From Actinokineospora xionganensis (GTDB lineage Bacteria > Actinomycetota > Actinomycetes > Mycobacteriales > Pseudonocardiaceae), in assembly GCF_014323725.1 (NCBI RefSeq), contig NZ_JABVED010000012.1, positions 124,001 through 188,000 of the forward strand: a DNA stretch of 64,000 nt, written 5' to 3'. Both the position numbers and the translations under genes were made by a program. Every line of letters starts with the position of its first letter. Position 1 is the stretch's first letter. Under the pieces are notes generated by a model, which was given only the letters and a program-made list of their open reading frames with translations, made no database searches and had not been told where the DNA came from. Below, in pieces: positions 26,264 to 35,755 of this stretch.

Positions 26264-27057
26264 CCGCGTTCTCCACCCTCGCCGACCTGGTCGAGCACGT
26301 CCGCGCGGGCAAACTCGGCCCCGACCCGGCCGGTGAGCGGATCAGCGTCGGGTTCAGCACCCAGCAGGGCGTGCGGCACGCCTCGCGAGACCAGTCGTAC
26401 CGCAACAGCGTGGTCAGCCTCCGGATCGGGCAGGCCGTCGGGTCGTGCGCGGTCGAGCCGGGCACACTCGCCGATGACGACATCTACGACTGCGTCGGCG
26501 CGAGCGTGGCCGAGTTGCTCGACCATCCCGATTCGGCGATCCGGATCGCCGCGCTCGACGCCTATCTGATGCACGCCCACCCGCATGAAACCTCCGGTGC
26601 CCGGCAGGTCGCGATCCCGGCGGGCAGTTCGCTGGACAAGTCGATGGCCCGGGCGGCGGCCGTCGTCGAGCTGATCGACGCGCGTCCCGGTTCGCGGGTG
26701 CTGGTCGTCGGTGTCGTCAACTCGCTTCTTCACCACTTGCGCGCACGCGGTTTGCCGTATGTGCCGTGCGATCTCAAGGGCGGTCGGACGGAGTGGGACG
26801 AGCAGGTCGTGACCGACGCCGAACGCGCGTTGGACGGCTGCGACATCGTGCTGGCCTCTGGCATGACGCTCGGCAACGGCAGCCTCGAACCACTGCTGCG
26901 CGCGGAGCAGGTCGTGCTGTTCGCGCAGACCGGCAGCGCGGTGCTGCCGTGGTTCATCGGCGGCGGGGTGTCGGCGGTGTCGGCCGAGCCGTATCCGTTC
27001 TTCTGGCTCGACGGCGGGCCGAGCACCATCCACCTCTACCGCGGGGAGCCGAAGTGA
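26260..27057 (+). CDS. DUF4213/DUF364-like Rossmann protein (putative heavy-metal chelation family)
   Basis: A 265-residue protein whose C-terminal half reads as DUF364 (VLVVGVVNSLLHHLRARG, DIVLASGMTLGNGSLEPLL, AVLPWFIGGGVSAV). The N-terminal part resembles the companion DUF4213 domain (RNSVVSLRIGQAVGSCAVEP). Pfam labels these domains as putative heavy-metal chelation; no enzyme reaction is firmly established. The GTG start overlaps the previous TGA. Its position between an ATP-grasp ligase and a PLP enzyme suggests a biosynthetic or metal-handling step. Confidence 0.85.
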   Translation: MTAFSTLADLVEHVRAGKLGPDPAGERISVGFSTQQGVRHASRDQSYRNSVVSLRIGQAVGSCAVEPGTLADDDIYDCVGASVAELLDHPDSAIRIAALDAYLMHAHPHETSGARQVAIPAGSSLDKSMARAAAVVELIDARPGSRVLVVGVVNSLLHHLRARGLPYVPCDLKGGRTEWDEQVVTDAERALDGCDIVLASGMTLGNGSLEPLLRAEQVVLFAQTGSAVLPWFIGGGVSAVSAEPYPFFWLDGGPSTIHLYRGEPK

Positions 27058-28112
27058 TCCGCGCGAACGCGCACCTGCTGGACCTCTTAGGCAAGACGCC
27101 GGTCGCGTATATCGACACACCGCTGCCGCACGGGCACGGCGGCTTCTGGGCGAAGCTGGAATGTCTGAGCGCGGGCGGGATGAAGGCCCGGTCGGCGGTG
27201 GCGATGCTGCTGGCCGCGCGGGCCCGCGGCGAGCTGCGGCCGGGAGCGGCGGTGGTCGAGTCGACCAGCGGGACGCTGGGGGTCGGGCTGGCGTTCGCCT
27301 GCCAGGCTTTAGGCCACCCTGTCGTGCTGGTGGTCGACGCGGAGCTGGAGCCGTCGATGCGGGCGCTGCTGCACGCCCACGGCGCGCGGCTGGAGGTCGT
27401 CGACCATCCACATGAGACCGGCGGGTGGCAGCGGGCCCGGCTCGACCGGCTGCGCGCGGTGCGCCGGGAGCTGCCGGGGGCGTTCTGGCCGGACCAGTAC
27501 AACAACCCGGACAACCCGGCCGGGTACGCGACGCTCGCGCGGGAGCTGGTCGAGCAACTCGACCGGGTCGACGTGCTGGTGTGCAGCGTCGGCACGGGCG
27601 GGCACAGCGCCGGGATCATCGAGACCCTGCGCACGCATTGGCCGCACGTGCGGCTGGTCGGAGTGGACACGATCGGCTCGACGATCTTCGGCCAGCCCGC
27701 GCGCGCCCGGGTCATGCGCGGCCTGGGCAGCAGCATCTACCCGCGCAACGTCGCCTACGACCAGTTCGACGAGGTGCACTGGGTGGGGCCGGTGGAAGTG
27801 GTCGACGCCTGCCGCAGGCTCGCGCGGGACTGCTTTGTGACCGGTGGGTGGAGCACGGGCGCGGTCGCGCTGGTGTCGGCGTGGGTGGCCCGGGTCGAGG
27901 CCGGTGCGGTGGTGGCCACGGTGTTCCCGGACGGGCCGCACCGGTACCTGGGCACGATCTTCGACGACGGCTTCTGCCGCGACCGCGGCCTGTTCGGCCA
28001 GGCGGCGGACCGTCCGGTCGAGATCGGGCACGCGGAGTCGGTCGAGGTGACGGGCTGGGCGCGGTGCCAATCGGTGACCGTGCCCAGTGCCCGGTTGGCG
28101 GTGCCCGCGTGA
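27054..28112 (+). CDS. PLP-dependent cysteine-synthase-family enzyme (SbnA-like)
   Basis: This 352-residue fold-type II PLP enzyme shows LLGKTPVAYIDTPL, the candidate Schiff-base Lys in LSAGGMKARSAVAML, the phosphate-facing VVESTSGTLGVGLAFA, and the cofactor-binding glycine loop VCSVGTGGHSAGIIETL. SbnA and similar enzymes build diamino-acid units from O-phosphoserine and an amino acid for staphyloferrin B and related chelators. The active-site Asn/Ser context differs from housekeeping CysK, so sulfur assimilation is unlikely. It has four-base overlaps with both neighbours. No SbnB-like dehydrogenase is present, so the product may differ from diaminopropionate. Confidence 0.88.
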   Translation: MIRANAHLLDLLGKTPVAYIDTPLPHGHGGFWAKLECLSAGGMKARSAVAMLLAARARGELRPGAAVVESTSGTLGVGLAFACQALGHPVVLVVDAELEPSMRALLHAHGARLEVVDHPHETGGWQRARLDRLRAVRRELPGAFWPDQYNNPDNPAGYATLARELVEQLDRVDVLVCSVGTGGHSAGIIETLRTHWPHVRLVGVDTIGSTIFGQPARARVMRGLGSSIYPRNVAYDQFDEVHWVGPVEVVDACRRLARDCFVTGGWSTGAVALVSAWVARVEAGAVVATVFPDGPHRYLGTIFDDGFCRDRGLFGQAADRPVEIGHAESVEVTGWARCQSVTVPSARLAVPA

Positions 28113-29110
28113 AGCTCGACTGGACCGTCTACGGCTTGGAGCTGACCACTCCCCTGCGCATCTCGCGCTCGACCATGGCCCGCCGCGACGCGGTGCGGGT
28201 GGCCGTCACGTGCGATGGGCTCGTGGGGCATGGCGAGGTCGTGACCAGCGTGTACTACGGGCTCGACGCTTCGCGGATCGTCGCACTGCTCAAGGAGTTC
28301 CAGGCGGCTGACTTCTCCGACCCAGCGGAGTTCCTGGCGGCGCTGCCCGCGGTCGATGCCCCCGGGGTGACGGCGGCGGTGGACGCGGCCTTGCACGACC
28401 TGATCGGGCAACGGCTCGGCGTACCGGTGTGGGGGTTGGTCGGTCCGGAGTGGGTCGACACGCCCACGGCCTACACGATCGGAATCTCGGCACCGGCGGA
28501 AGCCGCGCGGCAAGCGGCGGCACTGGTGGCCCGGGGGTTCCAGGTGCTCAAGGTGAAGCTGGGCTCGGAGCACGACTCGGCCGTACTGTCCGCGATCCGG
28601 GCGGTCGCTCCTGACGCGCGGTTGCTTCTCGACCCGAATGGCGGGTGGAGCGCCGAGCACACCGTGCGGGTCATGGACCGGTTGGCCGACTACCGAATCG
28701 ACGCCGTGGAGCAGCCGATCGCGCCGGGGCAGATCGAGTCATTGGCGTGGATCAGCTCACGGGTCTCCGTTCCGGTGATCGCCGACGAGGACGCCGCGAC
28801 GGTCGCCGACGTGCGCGCGCTCGCCGGGGCGGTGGCGGGGATCAACATCAAGCTCGCCAAGTGCGGCGGCATCGCCGCCGCCCGGGAGATCATCACCGCT
28901 GCGCGTGCGGGCGGAATGGACGTCATGCTCGGCTGCCTGGTGGCGAGTTCGCTTGGTATCGCCCCGGCGGTGCACCTCAGCGGTCAGGCCCGCTGGATCG
29001 ACCTCGACGGGCATTTGTTGCTGGCGAGCGATCCGTGGCAGGGCATCGGCGGCGAAGACGGCACTCTCCGCCTGACGGACGCGCCCGGCCTCGGGGTGGT
29101 CGCGCGGTGA
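28109..29110 (+). CDS. enolase-superfamily enzyme, dipeptide-epimerase-like
   Basis: A 333-residue member of the muconate-lactonizing subgroup. The catalytic Lys motif is VLKVKLG (K-x-K), metal ligands appear as LLLDPNGGW (Asp), DAVEQPI (Glu) and VIADEDA (Asp), and the opposite-face Lys is in NIKLAKCGG. This set matches L-Ala-D/L-Glu and other dipeptide epimerases, which invert an alpha carbon in a dipeptide. In this operon it could epimerise a ligase product. The GTG start overlaps the preceding stop by four bases. Confidence 0.88.
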   Translation: MKLDWTVYGLELTTPLRISRSTMARRDAVRVAVTCDGLVGHGEVVTSVYYGLDASRIVALLKEFQAADFSDPAEFLAALPAVDAPGVTAAVDAALHDLIGQRLGVPVWGLVGPEWVDTPTAYTIGISAPAEAARQAAALVARGFQVLKVKLGSEHDSAVLSAIRAVAPDARLLLDPNGGWSAEHTVRVMDRLADYRIDAVEQPIAPGQIESLAWISSRVSVPVIADEDAATVADVRALAGAVAGINIKLAKCGGIAAAREIITAARAGGMDVMLGCLVASSLGIAPAVHLSGQARWIDLDGHLLLASDPWQGIGGEDGTLRLTDAPGLGVVAR

Positions 29111-30276
29111 GGAAGTTTCCGCTGTCGGTTCGGTTGTTGCTGGTCAACCAGTTCGGCGTCAACACCGGGTTCTACCTGCTCATCCCCTACCTGGCCACCC
29201 ACCTCACCGACGATCTCGGCATGTCCGTCGCCATGGTCGGCATCGTGCTCGGGGTTCGCACGCTGAGTCAGCAAGGCATGTTCCTCGTCGGCGGCTCGGC
29301 GTCTGATCGGTTGGGGCCGCGGCGGGTGATCATCGCGGGGTGTGCCCTTCGGACGGTCGGGTTCGGGATGTTCGCGGCCGGGGAGTCGCTGGCTGTCCTG
29401 CTCGCAGCATCCATCCTCAGTGGACTTGCCGGGGCGCTGTTCAACCCCGCGGTTCGTGCCTATATCGCGGTCGAGGCTGAGGACAAGGCCGGCGCGTTCG
29501 CGCTGTTCAACGTGTTCGCGCAGGCGGGGGCGCTGCTCGGGCCGGTGTTGGGCAGCGTCCTGCTGCTGTGGGGTGACTTCCGGGTTTCCGCGCTGGTCGC
29601 CGCCGCGATCTTCGCCGTGTTGACCGTCGCCCAGGCGATGGTGTTGCCCGCGCGGGCGGTGGAGGCGCACGAGGGCACGGTCATCGGCGACTGGCGGGAG
29701 TGCCTGGCGAACCGGCGGTTCATCGCCTTCACCCTCGCGTTGACGGGGATGTTCGCGCTGCAGAACCAGCTCTACCTGGTGCTGCCGATGGAAGCCAAGC
29801 GCGCGACCGGCAGTGCGAGCAGTGTCGCCGCGGTCTTCCTGGTGTCCACTGTGGCCAGTCTGCTGTTCCAAGTCCGAATCACCCGACTGTTCGGCGCGAA
29901 GATGGCCCGGGGGCGGGCGATCGCGTTGGGGCTCGCGCTGATGGGTAGCGGGTTCGTGGCCACGGCGCTCGATCTCGGAGTCGTCGGGGTGTTGGTCGCG
30001 ACGCTCTCGTTGGCGTTCGGGGTGATGATCACGCACCCGTTCGTCTACGAACTCATCCCCACGTTCGGCCGGGAAAACCTGGCGGGCACCTACTTCGGCA
30101 TGTTCTACCTCGCCTCGGGCATCGTCGCGGCCGCGGGCAACGCGGCCATCGGCTGGGCCAGCGAGGTGAGCGACACCCTCGCGTCGCTGGTGTGTGTCGC
30201 GATCGGTCTGGTCTGCGCGGGCGCCGTCCTGGTGCTGCACCGCCGGGGCGCCCTCACAAAAGAGCCCGTCGGATGA
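29107..30276 (+). CDS. MFS transporter, probable exporter of the operon's product
   Basis: This 389-residue protein has twelve hydrophobic segments and the MFS loop 2-3 motif GGSASDRLGPRRVIIAG (G-x3-D-R-x-G-x-R-x). The N-terminus resembles drug-efflux antiporters. Placed between biosynthetic genes and an importer, it is best read as the secretion step, in the way CntE and SbnD export staphylopine and staphyloferrin B. Start and stop overlap its neighbours by four bases each. Confidence 0.9.
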   Translation: MRKFPLSVRLLLVNQFGVNTGFYLLIPYLATHLTDDLGMSVAMVGIVLGVRTLSQQGMFLVGGSASDRLGPRRVIIAGCALRTVGFGMFAAGESLAVLLAASILSGLAGALFNPAVRAYIAVEAEDKAGAFALFNVFAQAGALLGPVLGSVLLLWGDFRVSALVAAAIFAVLTVAQAMVLPARAVEAHEGTVIGDWRECLANRRFIAFTLALTGMFALQNQLYLVLPMEAKRATGSASSVAAVFLVSTVASLLFQVRITRLFGAKMARGRAIALGLALMGSGFVATALDLGVVGVLVATLSLAFGVMITHPFVYELIPTFGRENLAGTYFGMFYLASGIVAAAGNAAIGWASEVSDTLASLVCVAIGLVCAGAVLVLHRRGALTKEPVG

Positions 30277-31052
30277 ACCTGCTCACCGACAACCCGGAAC
30301 TCTACGAACAGCAGTTCCCCGACCCCGACCACGTCGCCGCCCGATTCGTCCACGACCTCGTCACCCGCTTCGGCGGTAAAGACAAGCTCCTCGACATCGG
30401 CTGCGGGACCGGCCGCGACGCAGGCTACCTGGCCCGAAACGGCTACCAGACAGCAGGACTCGACAGCTCCACGGCGATGATCGAGCACGCGCGCCACCAC
30501 CACGAGCAAGTCGCCTTCGCCGTCGGCGACATGCGCTCCTTCGCGCTGGGCCGCGCCTTCGACGTCATCACCTGCCTGGACAGCGCGTTCCTCTACTGCC
30601 ACACCAACGCCGACCTCAGCGCGTTCCTCACCCGCTGCCGCGAACACCTGACCCCAGGCGGCCTGCTGATCGCCGAGATGCGCAACGGCGCCTTCTTCCT
30701 GGGCAACACCGAACTCCTCGACGGCGTCCGCACCCGAACCGTGACGTGGCAAGGCGTCGACTACACCTCGCGCACCACCCTCTGGATCGACCATGCCGCC
30801 CAACTCCTGCGCCGCCGCCGCGACTGGACCTGGACCGGCCGCGCCGAGCCGCTGGTCCAGCGCTCCGCGTGGCGGCTGCTGTTCCCGCAGGAGATCCGCC
30901 TCCTGCTCGACCTCGCCGGATTCGACGTGCTCGCCCTGTTCGACGAACCCGGCCCCCGCACGGAAACACCCTGGACGCCGGACGCCGAGCTCGGGGGCTC
31001 GCTGTCCGGCGACCGACTGCACGTCGTGGCGCGCCTGCGCCCGCACCACTGA
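30273..31052 (+). CDS. class I SAM-dependent methyltransferase
   Basis: The 259-residue protein carries motif I LLDIGCGTGRDAGYLARNGY and continues with LDSSTAMIEHAR (acidic loop position) and FDVITCLDSAFLY. The fold is typical of small-molecule N- or O-methyltransferases. In this operon it may methylate the product or an intermediate. The ATG lies inside the preceding stop (ATGA). The next gene starts 14 nt after its stop, the only junction in the operon that is not a four-base overlap. Confidence 0.9.
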   Translation: MNLLTDNPELYEQQFPDPDHVAARFVHDLVTRFGGKDKLLDIGCGTGRDAGYLARNGYQTAGLDSSTAMIEHARHHHEQVAFAVGDMRSFALGRAFDVITCLDSAFLYCHTNADLSAFLTRCREHLTPGGLLIAEMRNGAFFLGNTELLDGVRTRTVTWQGVDYTSRTTLWIDHAAQLLRRRRDWTWTGRAEPLVQRSAWRLLFPQEIRLLLDLAGFDVLALFDEPGPRTETPWTPDAELGGSLSGDRLHVVARLRPHH

Positions 31053-31066
31053 AAGGGATCTCCCCC

Positions 31067-32605
31067 ATGACCCACTTCCCCGAACTCAGCCGCCGCGGCT
31101 TCCTCGCAATCACCGCCGGGCTCTCCGCCGCCACCCTCGTGGGCTGTTCGACACCGGCGGCGACGCCGACCGCGCCGAAAGCGGGCGGACGGCTGCGCGC
31201 CGCGTTCGCGGGCGGCGGCGCCAAGGAGGTCCTCGACCCGCACCTGGCGAACCTGTTCGTCGAGGCGGCCCGGTCGAAGGCGATGTTCGACAAGCTCGCC
31301 GACCTCGGCGCCGACGTCTCCGCACAGCCCCGGCTGGCCGAGAGGTGGGAACCCAACGCCGACCTGACCCGCTGGCGAATCACCCTGCGCCCGGCCGTCT
31401 TCCACGACGGCAAGCCGGTGCGCGCGCAGGACGTGCTGGCCAGCTACGCGCGCATCCTCGACCCCAAGCGCGCGTTCCGGGCGAAGTCGAGCCTGTCGCT
31501 GATCGACCTGCCCAACAGCAAAGCGATCGACGACCGCACAGTCGAGTTCGCGCTCAAGCGGACCTTCATCGAGTTCCCCAACGCGCTGGCCGCGTTCGGC
31601 ACCTACATCGTTCCCGAGGGCACCGAGGACTTCACCAAGCCGGTCGGCTCGGGGGCGTTCAGCTTCGTCTCGTTCGAGCCGGGCAAGTCGCTGGTGCTGA
31701 AGAAGAACCCGAACTACTGGGAGGGCGCTCCGCACCTCGACGAGCTGCATTTCGTGATCGCCAACGAGGAGTCGGCGCGGACGAACGCGCTGCTCGGCGG
31801 CCAGGTCGAGTACGCCCACGACCTCACCCCGACCACCGCGCGGGCGCACGGCGCGAGCGACCGGATGGTGATCGTCCGCTCCCCCAACAGCGCGGTGCAA
31901 GCGTTTGCGATGAAGCTCGACCGGGCCCCGTTCGACAACCGCGACCTGCGGGAAGCCATGTTCCTGCTGGCCGACCGCCCGCAGCTGGTCGAGTCGACCT
32001 TGGCGGGCAGCGGGCAAATCGGCAACGACCTGTTCGGCAAGGGCTCGCAGTACTACGCCGGTGACATCCCGCAGCGCACCCGCGACCTGGACAAGGCCAA
32101 GCACCTGATCCGCAAGGCGGGCGCGGAGGGTATGACCATCAAGCTCGACACCTCCACCGCCGCGGCCGGGATGGTGGAGGCGGCCACGATCTTCGCCGAC
32201 CAGGTCAAGGGTTCCGGGCTGACGATCGAGGTCGTCACCGGCAACAAGGACACCTACTGGGCCGACACGCTCAAGAACGGCTCGATGTCGAGCTACCGGT
32301 CCGGCGCGATGCCGATCGAGACGCACATCGCGCAGCGGCTGCTGAGCACGTCGGGCACCAACGTCACCAAGTGGACCCGGCCCGAGTTCGACGCGCTGTA
32401 CCAGAAGGCCGTGTCCACAGTGGATGACAAGGCCCGCGGCGAGGTGTACGCGGAGATGCAGCGCTCGCTGCACGCCGAGGGCGGCTACCTGATGTGGGGC
32501 TTCGCGGACTGGATCGTCGGCACCGCCCGCAACGTGAACGGCGTGGCGACGGCTCCGGCGAACACGCTGGACTGGGCGCGGTTCGACAAGGTGTGGCTCG
32601 GGTGA
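31067..32605 (+). CDS. ABC transporter substrate-binding lipoprotein, family 5 (oligopeptide/nickel type)
   Basis: This 512-residue extracellular binding protein has a twin-arginine signal merged with a lipobox (SRRGFLAITAGLSAATLVGC), so it is probably exported folded and lipid-anchored. The SBP_bac_5 signature is clear: WEPNADLTRWRITLRPAVFHDG, GSGAFSFVSFEPGKSLVLKKN and PNYWEG. The family binds peptides, nickel chelates or metal-opine complexes (as in CntA). It probably re-captures the metal-loaded product. AAGGGA precedes the ATG. Confidence 0.93.
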   Translation: MTHFPELSRRGFLAITAGLSAATLVGCSTPAATPTAPKAGGRLRAAFAGGGAKEVLDPHLANLFVEAARSKAMFDKLADLGADVSAQPRLAERWEPNADLTRWRITLRPAVFHDGKPVRAQDVLASYARILDPKRAFRAKSSLSLIDLPNSKAIDDRTVEFALKRTFIEFPNALAAFGTYIVPEGTEDFTKPVGSGAFSFVSFEPGKSLVLKKNPNYWEGAPHLDELHFVIANEESARTNALLGGQVEYAHDLTPTTARAHGASDRMVIVRSPNSAVQAFAMKLDRAPFDNRDLREAMFLLADRPQLVESTLAGSGQIGNDLFGKGSQYYAGDIPQRTRDLDKAKHLIRKAGAEGMTIKLDTSTAAAGMVEAATIFADQVKGSGLTIEVVTGNKDTYWADTLKNGSMSSYRSGAMPIETHIAQRLLSTSGTNVTKWTRPEFDALYQKAVSTVDDKARGEVYAEMQRSLHAEGGYLMWGFADWIVGTARNVNGVATAPANTLDWARFDKVWLG

Positions 32606-33552
32606 GTCTTGGCCGCTACGCGCTGAACCGGCTGGCCTTCGGGGTCGTCCAGGTCGTCGCCGTCGCCACCGTCGTGTTCCTCCTGGTGCAGGCCCTGCCG
32701 GGGGACGCGGCGGTGGCGCTCGCCGGGGACGACCCGAACCCGGAGCGGATCGAGCAGATCCGGACGTCGATGGGGCTCGACCGGCCGCCGCTGGAACGGT
32801 TCGGCGCATGGCTGTGGGGGTTGGCGCACCTCGACTTCGGGACGTCGATCGTGTCCGGAAGGCCGGTCTCGGCGTTCCTCGCCGACGGGCTCGCGCCGAC
32901 GGCGGTGCTCGCGGTGCTGACCCTGGTGCTGCTGGTCCCGCTGTCGGTGATGGTCGGGGTGCTGGCGGCGCTGCGGGAAGGCAGCAGGCTGGACCGGGCG
33001 CTCACCTCGATCAGCGTCGGGCTGCACTCGATTCCGGAGTTCGCCCTGGCGGTCGTGTTGATCGCGCTGTTCGGCGTGCAGCTCGCCTGGCTGCCGCCGA
33101 CCGCTGTGGGAGTCGGTGGAGACCTCCTGGGACACCCTGAGGTGCTGGTGCTGCCACTGGTCGTGCTGCTTGCCCGGCCGATCTGCTCGATCAGCAGGCT
33201 GGTACGCGCGGGCATGATCGAGGCGCTGTCGTCGGACTACGTGCGGCACGCGCGCAGGCTCGGGCTCAGCGTCGGCCGGGTCCGCTTCGCGCACGCCCTG
33301 CCGAACGCGCTCGCGCCCGCGGTGCAGCAAGTCGCGCGGACCACGGACTGGCTGCTCGGCGGGGTGATCGTGGTCGAGGCGGTATTCGTCATCCCAGGGC
33401 TCGGCACGACCCTGGTGGACGCGGTGGCGAGCCGCGATCTGCCGGTGGTGCAAGGGCTCGCGGTGGTGTTCGCGGTGACCACGGTCGCGGTGAACCTGAT
33501 CGCCGACCTTGTCGCGTTCCGGCTCTCGCCGCGGGCGGTGGGGGTCCGATGA
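32602..33552 (+). CDS. ABC transporter permease (DppB/NikB type)
   Basis: A 316-residue membrane protein with the DppB N-terminal pattern (VATVVFLLVQALPGD, then MGLDRPPLERFGAWL) and the EAA-type cytoplasmic loop VRHARRLGLSVGRVRFAHALPNALAP that contacts the ATPase. Four-base overlaps on both sides tie it to the binding protein and second permease. Confidence 0.93.
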   Translation: MSLGRYALNRLAFGVVQVVAVATVVFLLVQALPGDAAVALAGDDPNPERIEQIRTSMGLDRPPLERFGAWLWGLAHLDFGTSIVSGRPVSAFLADGLAPTAVLAVLTLVLLVPLSVMVGVLAALREGSRLDRALTSISVGLHSIPEFALAVVLIALFGVQLAWLPPTAVGVGGDLLGHPEVLVLPLVVLLARPICSISRLVRAGMIEALSSDYVRHARRLGLSVGRVRFAHALPNALAPAVQQVARTTDWLLGGVIVVEAVFVIPGLGTTLVDAVASRDLPVVQGLAVVFAVTTVAVNLIADLVAFRLSPRAVGVR

Positions 33553-34325
33553 GGCGGTTCGGGGTGGGCGGGCTGCTGATCGCGGTCCCGCTCCTGTTGG
33601 CGCTGCTCGGGCCGCTGTTCGTGCCGCGGGCGCAGACCCGGGGCGCGCCGTTCATGCCGGACCACTTCCTGGGCACCGACTTCGTCGGGCGCGACGTGTG
33701 GCACCAGGTGCTGTCCGGTGGCCAGTCGGTGGTGCTGGTGGCGCTGCTGGCCACGGCGGGCGCGTATGTCGTGGGCGTGCCGTGGGGCGTGCTGGCGGCG
33801 ACATCGCGGGTGCGGGTCGTGGACGAACTGCTGATGCGGCCGCTGGATCTGCTGCTGGCGATCCCGTCGCTGCTGGTCCTGATCCTGCTGGCCACCATCG
33901 CCGGGCAAGGTATCGCGGTGATCGTCGGGATCGTGACGCTGATCAACTTTCCCGACGTCGCACGGATCTCGCGGGCCGCGGCGCTGGAGATCGCAGGCAG
34001 GTCCGCCCTGGAGGCCATGCGACTGCAGGGCGAGTCGTGGTGGCGGAAGTCCATCGTCTACATCGGACGCTCCATGGTTCGGACGCTGGCGGCCGATGTC
34101 GGGGTCCGGCTGACCGGAGCGCTCTATCTGGTGGCGTCGGCGAGCTTCCTCGGGATCGGGGTGGCGCCGGACGCGGCGGACTGGGCGGTCATGGTCGACC
34201 GGAACCGAACGGGCCTGTTCCTGCAGCCGTTGGCTGTCGTGGTGCCCGCACTGCTGATCGTGGCGCTGTCGATCGGGCTGAACCTGGTGTTCGACAAGGC
34301 TTTGCGGAAGGAGGCGCGGACGTGA
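33549..34325 (+). CDS. ABC transporter permease (DppC/NikC type)
   Basis: The 258-residue partner permease has the DppC start (HFLGTDFVGRDVWHQVLSGG) and the coupling loop SALEAMRLQGESWWRKSIVY. It begins in the stop of the preceding gene (ATGA) and its own stop overlaps the ATPase GTG. With its neighbour it forms the membrane channel. Confidence 0.93.
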   Translation: MRRFGVGGLLIAVPLLLALLGPLFVPRAQTRGAPFMPDHFLGTDFVGRDVWHQVLSGGQSVVLVALLATAGAYVVGVPWGVLAATSRVRVVDELLMRPLDLLLAIPSLLVLILLATIAGQGIAVIVGIVTLINFPDVARISRAAALEIAGRSALEAMRLQGESWWRKSIVYIGRSMVRTLAADVGVRLTGALYLVASASFLGIGVAPDAADWAVMVDRNRTGLFLQPLAVVVPALLIVALSIGLNLVFDKALRKEART

Positions 34326-35755
34326 CCGTCGTGCATGTGGAGGGTCTGCGCGCCGAGACGGACACCCGGACTCTGGTCGACGAAGTGAGTTTCGCGCTGG
34401 CGGCCGGCCGGGTGCTGGCGCTGGTCGGCGAGTCGGGCAGCGGGAAGACGACGACCGGGCTGGCGCTGCTGGGCGAGCACGCGGCCGGGGTGCGGGTCAG
34501 TGGAAGCGTGACCGTGCGCGGGAACGCGGGGTTCGTGCCGCAGCACCCGTCGGCCGCGCTCAACCCGGTCCGGCGCATCGGCGCCGTGTTCCGCGAGATC
34601 GGTGACGAAGCGGCGATCGCCACCGCGTTGCGCCGGGCCCGGGTGCCCGAGGAGTTGCTCGACCGGTACCCGCACCAGCTTTCCGGCGGGCAGCAGCAGC
34701 GGGTCGTGTTGGCGCAGGTCCTGGTGGGTGAACCAGCGGTGATCATCGCCGACGAGCCGACGACCGGCCAGGACGCCATCACCCGCGGGGAGATCGTCGC
34801 CGAGTTGGCGGAGGTCGCGCGGCAGGGTGTGGCGGTGGTGATCCTGACCCACGACCTCGACGTGGTGCGGGCGCTGGCGGACGAGATCGTGGTCCTGCGG
34901 GCGGGCCGGGTGGTCGCCGCGGGTCCGACCGACGAGGTGCTGAACTCCCCGCGAGACGACTACACGCGGGCGCTGATCGAGGCCCAGCCCCAGATCCAGG
35001 TGCCACCGGCGGCCGTGGACCGGGAGCCTCGGCTCGACGTGCGGGAGTTGAGTGCCCGGCACCGGTCGGCCGAGGTGCTGCACGAGGTGAGCGTGGCCGC
35101 CGGGGCAGGCCAGTGCCTCGGCGTGGTCGGGCGTTCCGGCAGCGGGAAGACCACCCTCGCCCGGTGCGTGGCGGGTCTGCATTCCACTTGGGACGGATCG
35201 ATCCTCCTGGATGGCACTCCCCTGTCGCCGAGACACACGCAGCTGACGCGAGTGCAGTACGTCTTCCAGGACGCGCGAGCTTCGTTCGACGAACACCGGA
35301 CGGTGCTGGACCAGATCGCCCGCACTTCGGTGCGGCTGCGGGGCGCTTCGACGACCGAGGCGTCCGCTCTCGCGCTGGAGGAGTTGGCGAAAGTCGGGAT
35401 CAGCTCGGAGACCGCCCGACGGCGACCGGCGAGCCTGTCCGGCGGCGAACTGCAGCGGGCCGCGCTCGTCCGGGCGCTGCTGGCCCGGCCGGAGGTGCTG
35501 GTGTGCGACGAGATCACCTCCGGGCTGGACACCATCACCCAAGCAGGCCTGCTCGACCTGCTGGCGGGCTTACCCTGCACGGTCGTCCTGATCAGCCACG
35601 ACCTCGGCGTCGTGTCCCGACTGGCCGACCGGATCGTCGTGCTGGACAAGGGGAAAGTCGTCGAACACGGCGACGCCCACGATGTCCTGAGCGACCCGCG
35701 GCACCCCGTGACCATCGGCCTGCTCGGCCACACCATCAAGGAAGCGCAGAAGTGA
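34322..35755 (+). CDS. fused double ATPase subunit of the importer (DppD-DppF in one chain)
   Basis: The 477-residue protein contains two complete ABC ATPase domains. The first has ALVGESGSGKTTTGLALLG, QLSGGQQQRVVLAQVL and VIIADEPTTGQD. The second has GVVGRSGSGKTTLARCVAG, SLSGGELQRAALVRALL and VLVCDEITSGLD. In dipeptide and nickel importers these are usually separate proteins. The second Walker B lacks the usual Pro (CDEIT for DEPT), though the catalytic Glu is kept. The Fe-S tail of some DppD/F proteins is absent. Confidence 0.92.
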   Translation: MTVVHVEGLRAETDTRTLVDEVSFALAAGRVLALVGESGSGKTTTGLALLGEHAAGVRVSGSVTVRGNAGFVPQHPSAALNPVRRIGAVFREIGDEAAIATALRRARVPEELLDRYPHQLSGGQQQRVVLAQVLVGEPAVIIADEPTTGQDAITRGEIVAELAEVARQGVAVVILTHDLDVVRALADEIVVLRAGRVVAAGPTDEVLNSPRDDYTRALIEAQPQIQVPPAAVDREPRLDVRELSARHRSAEVLHEVSVAAGAGQCLGVVGRSGSGKTTLARCVAGLHSTWDGSILLDGTPLSPRHTQLTRVQYVFQDARASFDEHRTVLDQIARTSVRLRGASTTEASALALEELAKVGISSETARRRPASLSGGELQRAALVRALLARPEVLVCDEITSGLDTITQAGLLDLLAGLPCTVVLISHDLGVVSRLADRIVVLDKGKVVEHGDAHDVLSDPRHPVTIGLLGHTIKEAQK

